In this document: positions 31,480 through 41,997 of the stretch, one piece after another
Layout: every line of letters begins with the position of its first letter
Numbering within the stretch: position 1 is the stretch's first letter
DNA from: Gautieria morchelliformis
Lineage: Eukaryota; Basidiomycota; Agaricomycetes; Gomphales; Gomphaceae
Length of the DNA stretch: 64,000 nucleotides
Direction: 5' to 3'
Assembly (NCBI GenBank): GCA_015179125.1
Contig: WHVA01000188.1
Location: forward strand, 1-64,000
Position numbers and translations under genes: made by a program
Notes under the pieces: model-generated
What the model saw: only the letters and a program-made list of their open reading frames with translations
Database searches by the model: none
What the model was told of the DNA's origin: nothing

Positions 31480-32430
31480 TGGTCCACATCCCTTCTCTTC
31501 TCTGTGCCTCGATGCCTGGATGCAGTACCCAATCTCCGCTCCTTTCATCCTTTGACATTCTATTATGTCCTCCAACGCACGCGCCCACTCCACGTCACCA
31601 TCCACCCCTGTCAAGCACGCCCCGTCTCCTCCTTGCCACCCGCGCACACCCGCCGCACCAAGCCGCGTGCTCCCATCCCCGCTCAGCTGCGCATCCCCCA
31701 CACCCTCGCCGACCTCCGCTGCGCGTACGTCCATCTTCGATTTGGCCCTCACCCTGGGGCCGCACGTCGTGGACTGGATGGTCGAGGGGAATGTTGAGGC
31801 TGCGCACCGCATATCCGGAGAGGTACGCACCCAGCGCACCCAGCGCAACTCGCCCCTCCCCTCACCCGCTCATGCATGTCTGCCCCTACAGTCCCCCCAC
31901 GAGCACGCCCACACTGGCCTCCGTCCATGATGGATGCGACACGGTGGGCCATCGTAGATGCTGCGCAAAGACACGCGCAGTTGTTGGCGTTGATGTGTGT
32001 CTGGGCTTGCGCCTGTCACTGGTTGAGTAAAGTATGCTTACCGTACGTCCGATGTTACTGAACACTGTTCAAAGGGGGAAACTTGAGCTTCTCTTCTCTA
32101 TGCCTCCATCCCTGGCTGCAGTACCCGATCATATGGTCCCCATCGCTTCTCTTCTCTATGCCTCGATCCCTGGATGCAGTACCCGATCTCCGCTCCTTTC
32201 ATCCTTTGACATTCTATTATGTCCTCCAACGCACGCACCCGCTCCACGTCACCCTCCGCCCCCATCAAACGTGCCCCGTCTCCTCCTCGCCACCCACGCA
32301 CACCCGCCGCAACAAGCTGCGCGCTCACATCCCCGCCCAGCAGCGCATCCCCCATACCCTCGCCGACCTCCACCGCGCGTACGTCCGTCTTCGATTTGGC
32401 CCTCACCCAGGGGCCGCTCGTTGCTGCTGA
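31480..32430 (+). repeat. Direct duplication of an unknown 5' exon
   Basis: 31480-31780 and 32145-32420 are related copies, both with TTTGACATTCTATTATGTCC before an ATG (MSSNARAHSTSPS and MSSNARTRSTSPS). They share a Pro/Ser/Arg-rich N-terminus ending SIFDLALTLGPHVVDW (SVFDLALTQGP in the second). A GT donor follows the first copy near 31820. The shared upstream sequence also occurs at about 42000-42060. Function unknown. Confidence 0.6.
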
Positions 32431-32640
32431 TGGACTCACTGAACCCATGCCAAGTGAGCGTACCGGTCTTTCAAAGCGCCTACTGAAGAGCTTCAAGCGG
32501 AAATGACCGAAGAATACCGCAGACCCTTATTCTGAATGCACAGATGAGGGACTGTCAGGCCAGGTTGCAAAGCGCTTGAGAAGTTGAAAAGCTTCAGCAA
32601 TGTATGATTCTGCATGGATAAGTTTACAGCATCGTGCTAC

Positions 32641-33044
32641 TGTGAGGGCAACACTAATGACGAAGCCACAACCAAGATACTCAAGGAGATAAGAGCCGAT
32701 ACTAGGACAATGACCAACTGTGTAGTGGGTATCCTCAGGTTATAACTCTACCAACGATAGATACATGGGGACTTGCCTGTGTAGTGGGTATCCTCAGAGA
32801 TCAAGCTGAGGAAATGCCACCACACGGGCTACAGTCTTATAGCGCTGGCAAGGCTTACATAATAGGGGAGACGGAAACTTGTAGAAGGTTACGGAAAGTG
32901 ATGGAAGGTCATGGAATGTGATGGAATGTGACACATGATGGAATGTGACAGAATGTGATGGAAGGTTATGGAAACTGACGGAAGGTGACGGAAACTCATG
33001 GAAGGAAATAGAAACTTGTGGAAGGAAACACGTGAACCCTGACA
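32641..33044 (-). repeat. Gypsy-4A 3' LTR (404 bp)
   Basis: On the minus strand it starts TGTCAGGGTTCACG after the purine tract GAGAGGGGGGTGA and ends TTGCCCTCACA. It contains many CTTCC-type short repeats (TTTCCTTCCA...). It matches the Gypsy-4B LTR 60610-60995. Confidence 0.85.
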
Positions 33045-33055
33045 TCACCCCCCTC

Positions 33056-33652
33056 TCAGTGCTTGTCATCCCGACAAACACAGCTGCCACCTAGCCCCCA
33101 ACATCCACCGAGACATCGTTTCCAAGTATTCCACAGGTGGGACCACCATCTCTCCTGGCCCTTCCCTTCCTGGTAGCGTAGGTCAATGATGAGCTCAGGG
33201 GGATTGGGGTCCATGGGCAAGTGCGGCCCTCGGAACCTTGCTCGACGTATTCGCTCTCCTGCCACGTTACGGACACCCCGCCCCACCCAGCCTTCGAAAG
33301 TGTAGGGGGTCCCGCAAGGGGGGGTTCCATCGTTGAAGAAGACAGGGTTGCCGATGTAGTACGTGTTCTCTCGTCTGTGTCGGGGTCTGAGGAATGCGAG
33401 TGCAGGGTGAGTGGGTGCCTGACTCTTCGCTGGTGTGAGGTCCTCAGAGCTGACGGACCACTTTGAAGACCATGCGACGTCGAGATCACGGCAGTCAAGC
33501 ATCCTTTGTAGATTGGCTTCACTGGCTGCTCTGGATGACGAGAAGCCGGAGAAGTGCAGGAGGGTGGGATCGACATGTGACATGTTTGGCAGGTCAGAGA
33601 GGTTTTGGGTGAAGCTGGGGAGGGCAACAAGCTCAATGGCGGGCGAGGACAT
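33056..33652 (-). CDS. Gypsy-4A extra ORF (198 aa) between Pol and LTR
   Basis: Starts 106 bases after the pol stop (MSSPAIELVALPSFTQNLSD) and ends 11 bases before the LTR with a Cys-rich tail (LGGCWGLGGSCVCRDDKH). Its middle includes LLHFSGFSSSRAASE, DLDVAWSSKWSVSSEDL and TPYTFEGWVG. I recognise no domain. Gypsy-4B has the same ORF at the same place (from 60010). An upstream TATATAT lies between pol and this start. A second frame shifted by one base is also open for most of the length, so coding sense needs a substitution test. Confidence 0.6.
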   Translation of the reverse strand: MSSPAIELVALPSFTQNLSDLPNMSHVDPTLLHFSGFSSSRAASEANLQRMLDCRDLDVAWSSKWSVSSEDLTPAKSQAPTHPALAFLRPRHRRENTYYIGNPVFFNDGTPPCGTPYTFEGWVGRGVRNVAGERIRRARFRGPHLPMDPNPPELIIDLRYQEGKGQERWWSHLWNTWKRCLGGCWGLGGSCVCRDDKH

Positions 33653-33758
33653 GGTTGACAGATGTGGTGGGGTCGATGCAGTGGAAGTGAGCGGTCACAG
33701 GTGGAGAGGGGATATATAGCTTATCGGAATGAATTGGTTAGGCGGAGGCCGATATCGC

Positions 33759-35207
33759 TTATCTTTGGGGTTCTGGACCCGTGATATTATGAGTAGACGC
33801 TCTGCCTGCTGTCCAGTCGAAGAGAGTTTGCCTGGAAGGTTCTGTGAAGTTCTGAAATCTCTGGAAGGGGAGGGACATGTATGTGGCTGCTGAGATACGC
33901 TGAGGTGCCTCTGGGTTCTGCCGGTGAAATTCCTTAACGAGTCGCTTTGCCGCAGAGACATCTTTCACTGGTAGCCAGAGATCGTCGGCAGCTCCATAGC
34001 CCTTCCAGCGCACGAGATACTCCAACCTTCCACGGAACATCCTGCTGTCTAGAATCCTTTCAACTTCATATTCTTTGGCTCCATCCCGTATGAGAGGGGG
34101 GGGTGGTGGAGGGGCATGACGTTCAAGAATTGGGTCATCTTCATATGGCAGAAGCACGACGACAGAGAACACTGGATGTGTGCGACCAAAGGATGCAGGA
34201 AGATTTAGACCATAGGCATTTCGTGAGACCACCTTATTAACAGTGTAGGGGCCTAGCCACTTGTGGTCTAGTTTCTTCATTGGGCAAGTGGTTGTGATGT
34301 TTTGTGCATTGAGCCAGACCTTGTCACCAAGCTTATAAACTGGGGCTGCTTTATGGTGCACGTCATAGAAGCGTGCCATGTCCTCTGCTGCCTTGGACAG
34401 GGCTGAACGAGCTTCTCTTGTGGCCGCTTCCATCCGCGTTGTGAACTCATCCAGGGCCTCAAGTCGAGTTTCCCGGACTGGTTCCAGTCCCAGCCTTGGA
34501 TGTTGGCCACTGTCCAACATGAAGGGTGTAGTCTGGGTTGAGGCATGGATTCGGTTGTTATAGGCAAACTCGGCCAAGGATATCCATTCGAACCAATCAT
34601 CCTGACGCTGGTTGATGAATAGTTGAAGGTATTGCTCAATCTCCTGATTAACCCTTTCAGTCTGTCCATCAGTTTGGGGGTGATAAGCAGTAGAGGCAGC
34701 GACTTTGACACCAAGAAGTTTGTTCAGTTCACGCATGAACTGGGAGATGAACTGTGTGCCTCGATCACTGATGATTTCTTCAGGGAGCCCATGAAGTTTC
34801 CAAACATGATCACGGAAGAGTCTGGCAACTCCCACCGAAGTTACATCTGAAGTGGTGGGAATGACATGTGCACGCTTTGAGAGGCGATCGACGACAACAA
34901 GGAGAGCATCATAGCCATGACTGGTAGGCAGTTCTACAATTAAGTCAACAGACATAACCTGCCACCTACGGTCTGGGATACGGTTTGGTAGAAGCTTGCC
35001 AATGGGAGAAGCAGGGAAGGTTTTTGTCCGGTTGCACAGGTCACAGGCCTTCATGTATTTTGCAATGTAACGTCCCATCCCAGGCCACCAGTAACTCCGA
35101 GCAACTAGTTCAGTGGTTCTCCAACGACCAGGGTGACCGGTGAGAGGCATGTCATGGTGCGCTTTCACTATGTCATGTTGTAGTTTTGCATCAAGCGGCA
35201 CGTACAC
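33759..35207 (-). CDS. Gypsy-4A integrase with chromodomain (482 aa)
   Basis: Continuous frame from MYVPLDAKLQHDIVKAHHD. HHCC finger: HHDMPLTGHPG...CDLCNRTK. Catalytic DDE: QVMSVDLIVELP, IISDRGTQFIS, TDGQTERVNQEIEQ. A GPY motif lies in HKWLGPYTVNKVV. The C-terminal chromodomain reads EYEVERILDSRMFRGRLEYL, VRWKGYG, DDLWLPVKDV, which should guide integration to heterochromatin through histone H3 methyl-lysine. This is the best-preserved enzyme domain of the family here. Upstream it is cut from RNase H by a TGA at 35256-35258, where Gypsy-4B has CGA. Confidence 0.92.
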   Translation of the reverse strand: MYVPLDAKLQHDIVKAHHDMPLTGHPGRWRTTELVARSYWWPGMGRYIAKYMKACDLCNRTKTFPASPIGKLLPNRIPDRRWQVMSVDLIVELPTSHGYDALLVVVDRLSKRAHVIPTTSDVTSVGVARLFRDHVWKLHGLPEEIISDRGTQFISQFMRELNKLLGVKVAASTAYHPQTDGQTERVNQEIEQYLQLFINQRQDDWFEWISLAEFAYNNRIHASTQTTPFMLDSGQHPRLGLEPVRETRLEALDEFTTRMEAATREARSALSKAAEDMARFYDVHHKAAPVYKLGDKVWLNAQNITTTCPMKKLDHKWLGPYTVNKVVSRNAYGLNLPASFGRTHPVFSVVVLLPYEDDPILERHAPPPPPPLIRDGAKEYEVERILDSRMFRGRLEYLVRWKGYGAADDLWLPVKDVSAAKRLVKEFHRQNPEAPQRISAATYMSLPFQRFQNFTEPSRQTLFDWTAGRASTHNITGPEPQR

Positions 35208-35255
35208 TTTGTTGTGATAGAGGACAAGCCCATCCTGTTCAGACCACTCTTCTCC

Positions 35256-36654
35256 TCATAAATTGCCAGAGGAGCCCAGTTCTTTGAGAGCCTTGACAAC
35301 CTTTTCATCCCGGTCTACACAGTTCCTTACTCGATTGAGGAAAGCATCACCTTCAGCTGGGACTAACTGTGCGCCAGCCTGTGGGGGATTCGCCTTGATG
35401 TGGAACAAGTCAGGGGTAAGTAAGACTTGATTTTGGTTGTCTTCCTCCCCCCGCTTATGATCCACGTGTCGTGAGAGTGCATCAGGCTTGGCTGAATGAC
35501 GACCAGGACGATGGATCAGCTCAAAATCAAAGCGAGAGAGGTAGAGTGACCAGCGTGCTTGACGACGGTTCAGGTTTTGTGCGGTGCGGAAGTAGGTGAG
35601 ATTCTGATGGTCATTGAGAATCTCAATCTTGTGCTTTGTTCCCTCTAAGATGTGGCGCCATTCCTCTAATCCCCCAATCACAGAAAGAAGCTCCTTGGAG
35701 CATGTTCACATTGACAACAATGTACATTCTTCTAGGATATATTAGATATCTTTTAAAATATCAACCCTAACCAAATTCATAGTCCATCATTTTGAGCAAC
35801 TTGTATATTGTGGATATCCTAAATTTTTTTGAATGTTCTGATATTTTAAAAATATGGTTGTATGTGCTAAAGCATGGTGTGTATTCAGATAACAGAGAAA
35901 TTTCAGAGAGGATGTGGATGACTATATATTAAAAGTATATATGACGCTTGTTACATGTATGATGATAGAATGTAGAGGCGAGTATGGACTATATGAGTAC
36001 ACGTTAGAAGTATATATGAAACATGTTAGATGTACAATCACAGAATATAGAAGCAAGTATGGACAATACCTGTACTATATTATTATATATGGTTGATAGA
36101 TCTGATTAGAAGGTATGTTTAAAATAATATGCATGTATAGTACAAAGATATGTAACTATTGATGTTTAGACAATGGGGTATACACCCTTTCCTGGGGGGG
36201 GGAGCAGCAGACTATGAGAAAGAATGTTAGGGCTAGGATTAAGCATGTCTTACAGATGCTGGCAACTGCCTCAATTGTGATATATTTTATGAAATATAGA
36301 TGAGCTAAGCTATATATACATATATATGACAGTTACAACCATCCCCCCTTGTCATGGATGGCATAGTTGCGTTCAGCATCATTGAGGCTTTTGGAGACAA
36401 GCCCCACAGGCCGCCATTTGCCATCATCACATAGCTGGGACAGTACTGCTCCTGTGGCATAGGCTGAGGCATCTGTTTCAAGACGGAAATGTTTGTCCTG
36501 ATCAGGGAGGACAAGGATCGGTGTTGAGGTGATGAGGAGTTTGAGCTTGTCGAAGGACGCTTGCTCTGGGCCATTTGGATCCCAAGACCATTGCGCATCC
36601 TGTTTTGTCAACTGGTTGAGGGGCTTTGCAATGTGTGAGAAGTCTTCCACAAAT
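35256..36654 (-). pseudogene. Gypsy-4A RNase H, split by an insertion
   Basis: 36654-36352 encodes FVEDFSHIAKPLNQLTKQ and the RNase H start FRLETDASAYATGAVLSQ. The frame is broken by the AT-rich element and resumes at 35693 with the block GLEEWRHILEGTKHKIEILN, then DHQNLTYFRTAQ and RPGRHSAKPDALSR. It ends at a TGA (CGA in Gypsy-4B). Confidence 0.9.
35698..36347 (+). mobile_element. AT-rich non-coding insertion element, copy 2 (650 bp)
   Basis: Flanked by the 4-bp duplication CTTG (35694-35697 and 36348-36351). Gypsy-4B shows the empty site (CAAG, 57968-57971). Same ends as copy 1. A 60-codon frame inside (MDDYILKVYMTLVTCMMIEC) is present in both copies but is short and AT-driven. Confidence 0.85.
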
Positions 36655-37849
36655 GCGTGTCCAGCGTGTCCGTAGCTGTGGTTTTGAAAGCTCCGGTGAT
36701 GTCCAGTGCCGCTTGCCTTTGTATGCGTGCTAATTTGTTGATGTAGCCCTTGGTGCCTTTGCTTTTCTCCGTTGCTGGCACTAGAAATATGTCAGCTGCA
36801 TAGAGAATTCTCGGTACTGCTACCGTTAGATAGAATGTTCTCATGTGCTTAGCTGTGATTCCTCCCGTCGGTTTCGCAAGTCGTCTATACTGTGTTAAGT
36901 ACGCTTCCCCTTTTCTTAACGCGTAATTGACGTGCTCCTTGAACCTAAGTTCTTGGTCCATTATCACCCCTAAAAACTTGTGTGTCACCATTGGTTTGAC
37001 GACGTGCTGGCTGATCGATATCGACAGTCTTGCCGTCGGCCTGGTCTTATTCGGCTTCATAGGATCCCTCTCCCTGCGTCTGGTAAGTCCCATCAGCCCG
37101 AATTTCTCCACTGCGAATTGACAGTGGTGTTTTGCGGCCCAGTTGTATGCTCCATCCGGTCTAACCATGATGTCAGTTAGCTTTTCGAAGGCTTCCTGAA
37201 GCGTTGATCCTTCAGCTATGACTGTTGTATCGTCCACGAATCCGACGCCACCCTCCCTTTTCTGCTCTGCGCTATGTCGATCAGGTCTACGCTATAGGAT
37301 TGATATGCGATGGCGGATAGGGGGCAGCCCTGATCCATTCCCCGTTCTATCAGCCTGGACTCCGAGGCGTAGTCGTCAAATCTGACTGTGGTTCGTCTGT
37401 CTCTGACTTTCCTTGTTATCCAGTCTGTGTACTCCTGCGGTACCCCACGCTTGCGCATATTGTGAGCCAGCCTGTCTAGAACGATACTCGGGAAAGCTCC
37501 CTTGATGTCCAGGTATAGCACTCCCATGACTTTTCCTCGTCTCCATGCGTCCTTCGCTTTCCCAGTCACGTAATGTATGGGTCGTTGTGTGCCCTGGCCT
37601 GCATCCGAACTGATTGTCTGGTAGTAGGCGGTATCTCTCTGGTGCTTTTACTAAATCCTCCGCAACACAGGCAGAGAGGACCTTGCCTATCGTATCTAAT
37701 AGGGCAATAGGTCTGTACGCGCCTGGTACCGTGTAGTCGGCTTTGCCTGGCTTGCGGAGGACTTTCGTGATCGAGTCTCTCCATTCCGAAGGGTATGTCC
37801 TGAGCTCGAAGGTGGTGCGGAATAATGGTCCTATGTATGGTAGAAGCAC
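36655..37849 (-). pseudogene. LINE-B reverse transcriptase, frameshifted and truncated
   Basis: Starts in continuation of the endonuclease ORF: YPSEWRDSITKVLRKPGK, GAYRPIALLDTIGKVL. Near 37590 a frameshift leads to VMGVLYLDIKGAFPSIVLDR (motif A Asp), GMDQGCPLSAIAYQSY and, after another indel near 37240, FVDDTTVIAEGSTL with the catalytic pair (37229-37240). The thumb region FKEHVNYALRKGEAYLTQYR follows. The frame ends by switching into Gypsy-4A. Confidence 0.88.
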
Positions 37850-37866
37850 GTCAATACATTGTCTGA

Positions 37867-39350
37867 TTAGCTCGTTCGGTATACCGTTCTCCCCCGGGGC
37901 TTTAAATGGATTGAGCCTCCCGACTGCTCTGCGTATCTGCTCATTTGAGATAGGGTGGTAGTCGAACGCTGGGGGAGGTAGTCATAGCTCATTGGTGCTG
38001 GCTCGGCGTTCGGATCTATCTTTGGGAAAAATGTATCGAAGAGCATGTTTGTCTTCTGTTCGTTTGTTTCTGCCAATTGCCTCGTGCCGTTCGTTCTCTT
38101 GACTATCAGCATTGGCACTCGTGCATGCCCGCCATCGCCCGCATCTGACGAAGCGTATCTGTGCGCCACCCATATCGTTTTTTGGTCGATGGTGTCCAAA
38201 AAATCCTTCCAGTGGTCCTTCTTCGATTTTTCGATGGCTTCTACGTATCGATTCCTGGCTGTTCTGTATTCTTCATGCACTGCGTCTGCTAAATCATTCC
38301 GCCTCGCGTATGACCTCCTTCCCAATCGCCTCGTCTCCGTTCTAATGTGCGTTAGCTGTAGGGACCACCAACGTTTCACGTACATGGACGGTTTGCTTTT
38401 GGGTACTAGCTCCTCGGTGGTTTCGTGTATGGCCGTTACTAGCACATGCAGATGGTGTTGGAGTTGCTGTGGGGAGGATGGCGTTGGTTGGCTAATCTTG
38501 TCCTCGAGCCTCGCCTTGAGCTGTATATTGTAGCTCTTCCAATCTACTTGTCTGTAGTTTGGTCTCGAGGCTTGGTTGCTAGCTATGACTGTTACATCTA
38601 GTACGGTATCTACGGGGAAGTGATCACTTTTTGGAGGTTGATCTTCCGGCTCTGTTGTGCAACTGATCAGATTTTCTACTAGCGAGGATGATATAAAGAC
38701 GTTATCTGTGCGCGTGTGATTTCCTGTGGACATGGCCCTGAGCGTTGGAATCTCTTTTGGAAGCGCCATGTGCATCCCATGCTCTGCTATGGCATCCAAC
38801 AATGTTTGTGCTTCGTCTAGGTTGGCCCTAGTGAATAGGTGCGAATTTTGTAGTTCATCCCACATCGGGTGATGTCTATTGAAATCCCCCAGCCATATCA
38901 TCCCTTCTACTTCTAGTTCCCTCGATCCCCTTTCTGCTGCTTTTTCTCGCAGGTGTCGCTGAATAGCTCTGATGCTGTCAGACCTTGCACAGTCCAAGTA
39001 GATGTTAATTATTAGCACATCACCGTTGCTGGTTTTCACCCGTACCGCCGAGACATCCGGCGAGCCTATGTCTACCGTGCTCCATCTGTTTGTGGCGAGT
39101 CTTTTGCTTATTAACATCATGGATCTCGTTCTTTCACCTTTATGTATGTAGTGGGTCTTCGGGTACACCGTGTACCATCTAGGTGTGGCCCTGGCATTTC
39201 CCAAAAGTCAATATACGGTTCCTGTATCGCGAGAATGTCATATTGGTCATGCGGGCACTTAGCTAGTATTTCTGCCGTTGCTGTTAGCGATTTATTTACG
39301 TTCTGTTGCCTGATTCTTAACGTTTTGATCTGCGAGGTTTCGTCGTTCAT
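37867..39350 (-). pseudogene. LINE-B APE-type endonuclease and linker
   Basis: N-terminal part MNDETSQIKTLRIRQQNVNK and ILAIQEPYIDFW (metal-binding Glu), then a frameshift near 39160 and the body INIYLDCARSDS, MIWLGDFNRHHPMWDE (catalytic D-N), RTDNVFISSSLV and PPKSDHFPVDTVL (final Asp-His). It nicks target DNA to start target-primed reverse transcription. A Lys/Arg-rich linker (KKDHWKDFLDTIDQK) connects to the RT. A further stop near 37980 lies between linker and RT. Confidence 0.88.
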
Positions 39351-41050
39351 GCTCGGTGTATGTCGTTTTTGCTGCCACTTTGCCGTCTTGCTCGTGTCTG
39401 GTTGTTGTTGCCGCCGATTCCGTAGTCATCTAGTCGGCTCTGCCTAATTTCTCCCTGCTCTAGCCTCTGCCATCCCTGGTCTCTGTTGCCAACTCGTGGA
39501 TTCGCGCCCCTTCTTTCTCCCCCGGCTGCTTCTCTGCCTTCCATCCTCGCTCGCAGCTGTGGTATGTCATGTCTCCCTTGTGGTTCTTGTTGGTCCCCGC
39601 TATCTGTCCACTCTCCGTTTCGGTGCATCTCTTGCGTTGCTCTCCACCTTCTGTCCTCCTGGGTGCTCAGCTTCTTTAAAAGTTCCCCTGCGTCTACTGC
39701 GTCCGCTGTGTCACCTTGTTGCTCCCATGTCCACGGGCTCTCGTCCGGGAAGTATTTATAGGTATGTTCTGGGTCGCTTCTTTCTGCTGCAGTGCATGCT
39801 TCTCTGAACACGGGCATGTTCTGTCCCATGAGGCATGCCCATGTGTGTCACAATTTGCGCAGTAATATTTGCTCGGGTCGTTTTCTTCGCAGTCGGCGGT
39901 TCTGTGCTCGTCTCTGCACGTTCCACATGTGTCCTGGCTGGTGCAATCTGTAGCGATGTGGGGGCGTTATACTTTTGACACTTCAAGCATCGACGTGGTT
40001 CTCTTTTCATCCTCCTCGCCCACATGTGTTTTCGGCTACTATTATACCGTCCCTTATGCTCCATTTGCAGCTTCGGTGGTGGCGAACTTTGCAATAACAT
40101 GAGTGGACCTTTGACCCGGTGATCTCCTATGTATTGGTTTTATCCATCGTGTTGATAGCAGCGAACCTTCAGGTAGTCTCGATTCTTTTCGATCTTCCTC
40201 ATCTCCGCCAGGGCATCCGGTGAGTGACTTAGGGGTACGTACTGATTATTACTGATAGCGCTTTGTCTTTTATAGTGGCCGTGCCGCTGAATTTGCTTAG
40301 AAACGTTCTTTTGTTCATCTGTATCCATTTTGCCGCCTGTTCCGTTTCTAGGTCGAATACTATCCCTCCGTTGGCGAGTTTTTTGGCGGCGATGAAAACT
40401 ACGTTGTCTTGCTCGATGTCTTCCTCTAGGTTGCTGATAGCTTCGTTTGCTTTCGTGACCAACTCTTGTTCTGTTAGGTTTGCTAGGGTGTCTTGCTCTC
40501 CTTGCGGGTCTCTGTCGATCAGTATCTGCCTGGCTTTCGCTTTCGCTTTCGCCAGGGTATTGTGGTGTGAGAGTGGTACGTTACCTCTTACTGCGGCTGC
40601 GTATGCCGCGTTCCCCGCTGTTTTCCCGCTCCTGCTCTCTCTGCTTGCATATGCTGCCCAAATGTTCTATTAGTTGCAGGCTCCTTCTGTATTCGTCTTG
40701 CCATCTCTGCAGCTTCCTTCGCTCTTCTATTACCTTCTCGATCTTTGTGAGGACCGGTTCCAGTCCTCTTTCTATGTGCCTCTTCACCGCCGCTCCTACC
40801 GTCCTCGCCGCCTCTTCCATCATCAGGATTGCTACGGCTCTGACCCCTTCTTGTAGGGTCTTTCCACTGACTTGTGGACTAATGACAGCAGCGTATTGCT
40901 CAGCTGTTCCGTTGACAAGGGTCGTCTTTTGCTAGGTAGCCATATCTGTCGAGGAAGCCCCTAGCTTGTTCCCTGCTGCGCACTGTCACGCTCGGGTCTG
41001 CTAACAGGTCGGCTCTAGTCTTACTTGTGGATTGCTGAGCGGTGGTTGCC
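39347..41050 (-). pseudogene. LINE-B ORF1 (Gag-like, CCHC knuckles), degraded
   Basis: Blocks in several frames: RADLLADPSVTVRSREQARG (about 41020), GLEPVLTKIEKVIEERRK (about 40760), MVTKANEAISNLEEDIEQ and KLANGGIVFDLETEQAAKWI (40462-40229), then Cys clusters between about 39990 and 39780: CLKCQKYN, CGTCRDEHRTADC and CANCDTHGHASWDRTC. It ends with an Arg/Gln-rich tail near 39350, overlapping the ORF2 start. Compared with LINE-A, this copy keeps the zinc knuckles. It would bind the LINE RNA. Confidence 0.8.
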
Positions 41051-41997
41051 CTTGTGCGACTTTGTGACTGGCAGGCGCTGGGGGTCTATGTGGTTGGCAT
41101 CGTCTTTTTGGTCGCTTCTTTTTGGTAGAAGCTTAGTGGTATTGCTGACTGTGGCCAGCGATCCACTATAGTGTGTTATGTTTAGTGTGTGGGTTGGCAA
41201 AACGGCTTTGGTATTGTAGGGATTCTTAAGCGCCCGGACTACGGTGGTGGTCGAGTGCAAAAGAGTTCCATTACAGTGCTTTCATGTAAGACTTCCAGAT
41301 ACTCAACATAGCATCATTCATGCTGTCTTTACTTGTTCATAGCCCCCGGTGATCCTTCACCCCACCACTAGCTCGACCACGATCCACCTCTATCGTCCCC
41401 AGCACCCTCACCTTCATCCACACTTCCAATCTCTTCCCTGCTAATTTCTTCATACTGTCAGCGCTCGTCACCTGGCGCCAGGCGATACGTTGATGAGGCC
41501 GCGCCTGGCATGGCGGAATAATAATGGTGGGGAATGGGGAGTAGCGGGCTGCGAGATCGGGAATACATGCGCTTCGCCATGTGGATTCTGGCGCGGGAGC
41601 GCAGAGAGCTCTGCCTCGAGCGCGCCCGCTGTGCGAGGAACACCGCATCTGGGTGCATGTCAATAGCGGACGTGGGTCCCCGCGCACGCGATTGTGCGGC
41701 AGGGGTTGTGACGGGGGCTGTGCATATGGATAGGGCGACTGCATCCTGTGGTTAGAAGAGGTCGATCGGAGGGACTGTGGATGGAGATGGGAAAGCGATG
41801 AGGGTGTTGACGGAGGTTTAGACGGGGCATGGAGGAGGGCGGGGGGTGGCGCGTATATCTACCAGAGTGTATAGGCAAGCTGTGCAGGTCCAGCGGGATC
41901 AGCTGGCTCTGGCGGTTGATCGATGTTCTCGCACCCCCGCACCACCGCCATGGCCTCACGCGGACACTGGCAATCCAGAGACCTCGGGCGTGTGCAT
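41051..41997. other. LINE-B leader and unrecognised GC-rich segment
   Basis: 41051-41330 is probable LINE-B 5' sequence. 41340-41997 is GC-rich with overlapping frames on both strands (for example minus-strand RIHMAKRMYSRSRSPLL); none has a recognised domain. Confidence 0.4.

Larger units (their letters stand above)
28302..31585 (+). repeat. Large inverted duplication, copy 1
   Basis: Matches 41998-44617 in opposite orientation over about 2.6 kb after removal of the 646-bp insertion at 30754-31399. The copies differ by scattered substitutions. The block carries a glycosyltransferase remnant, an imperfect palindrome and a TPR-like remnant. Confidence 0.9.
32641..36654 (-). mobile_element. Gypsy-4A: 3' half of a chromodomain Ty3/gypsy element
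   Basis: Order on the minus strand: RNase H (from 36654), AT-rich insertion (36347-35698), rest of RNase H, integrase with chromodomain, extra ORF, LTR. The 5' half (LTR, gag, protease, most of RT) is absent; the sequence switches to LINE-B at 36654/36655 in the same orientation. It is closely related to Gypsy-4B. Confidence 0.9.
36655..41050 (-). mobile_element. LINE-B: ORF1-endonuclease-RT of an APE-type LINE
   Basis: The 5' 4.4 kb of a Tad1-like LINE: Gag-like ORF1 with zinc knuckles, APE endonuclease and reverse transcriptase. Its 3' part (RNase H, Cys/His tail, poly(A)) is missing; it joins Gypsy-4A at 36654 within TATDTLDTHA. LINEs normally lose the 5' end, so this is a rearrangement junction. 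LINE-C elsewhere in the window supplies the type of 3' end that is missing. Confidence 0.9.
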
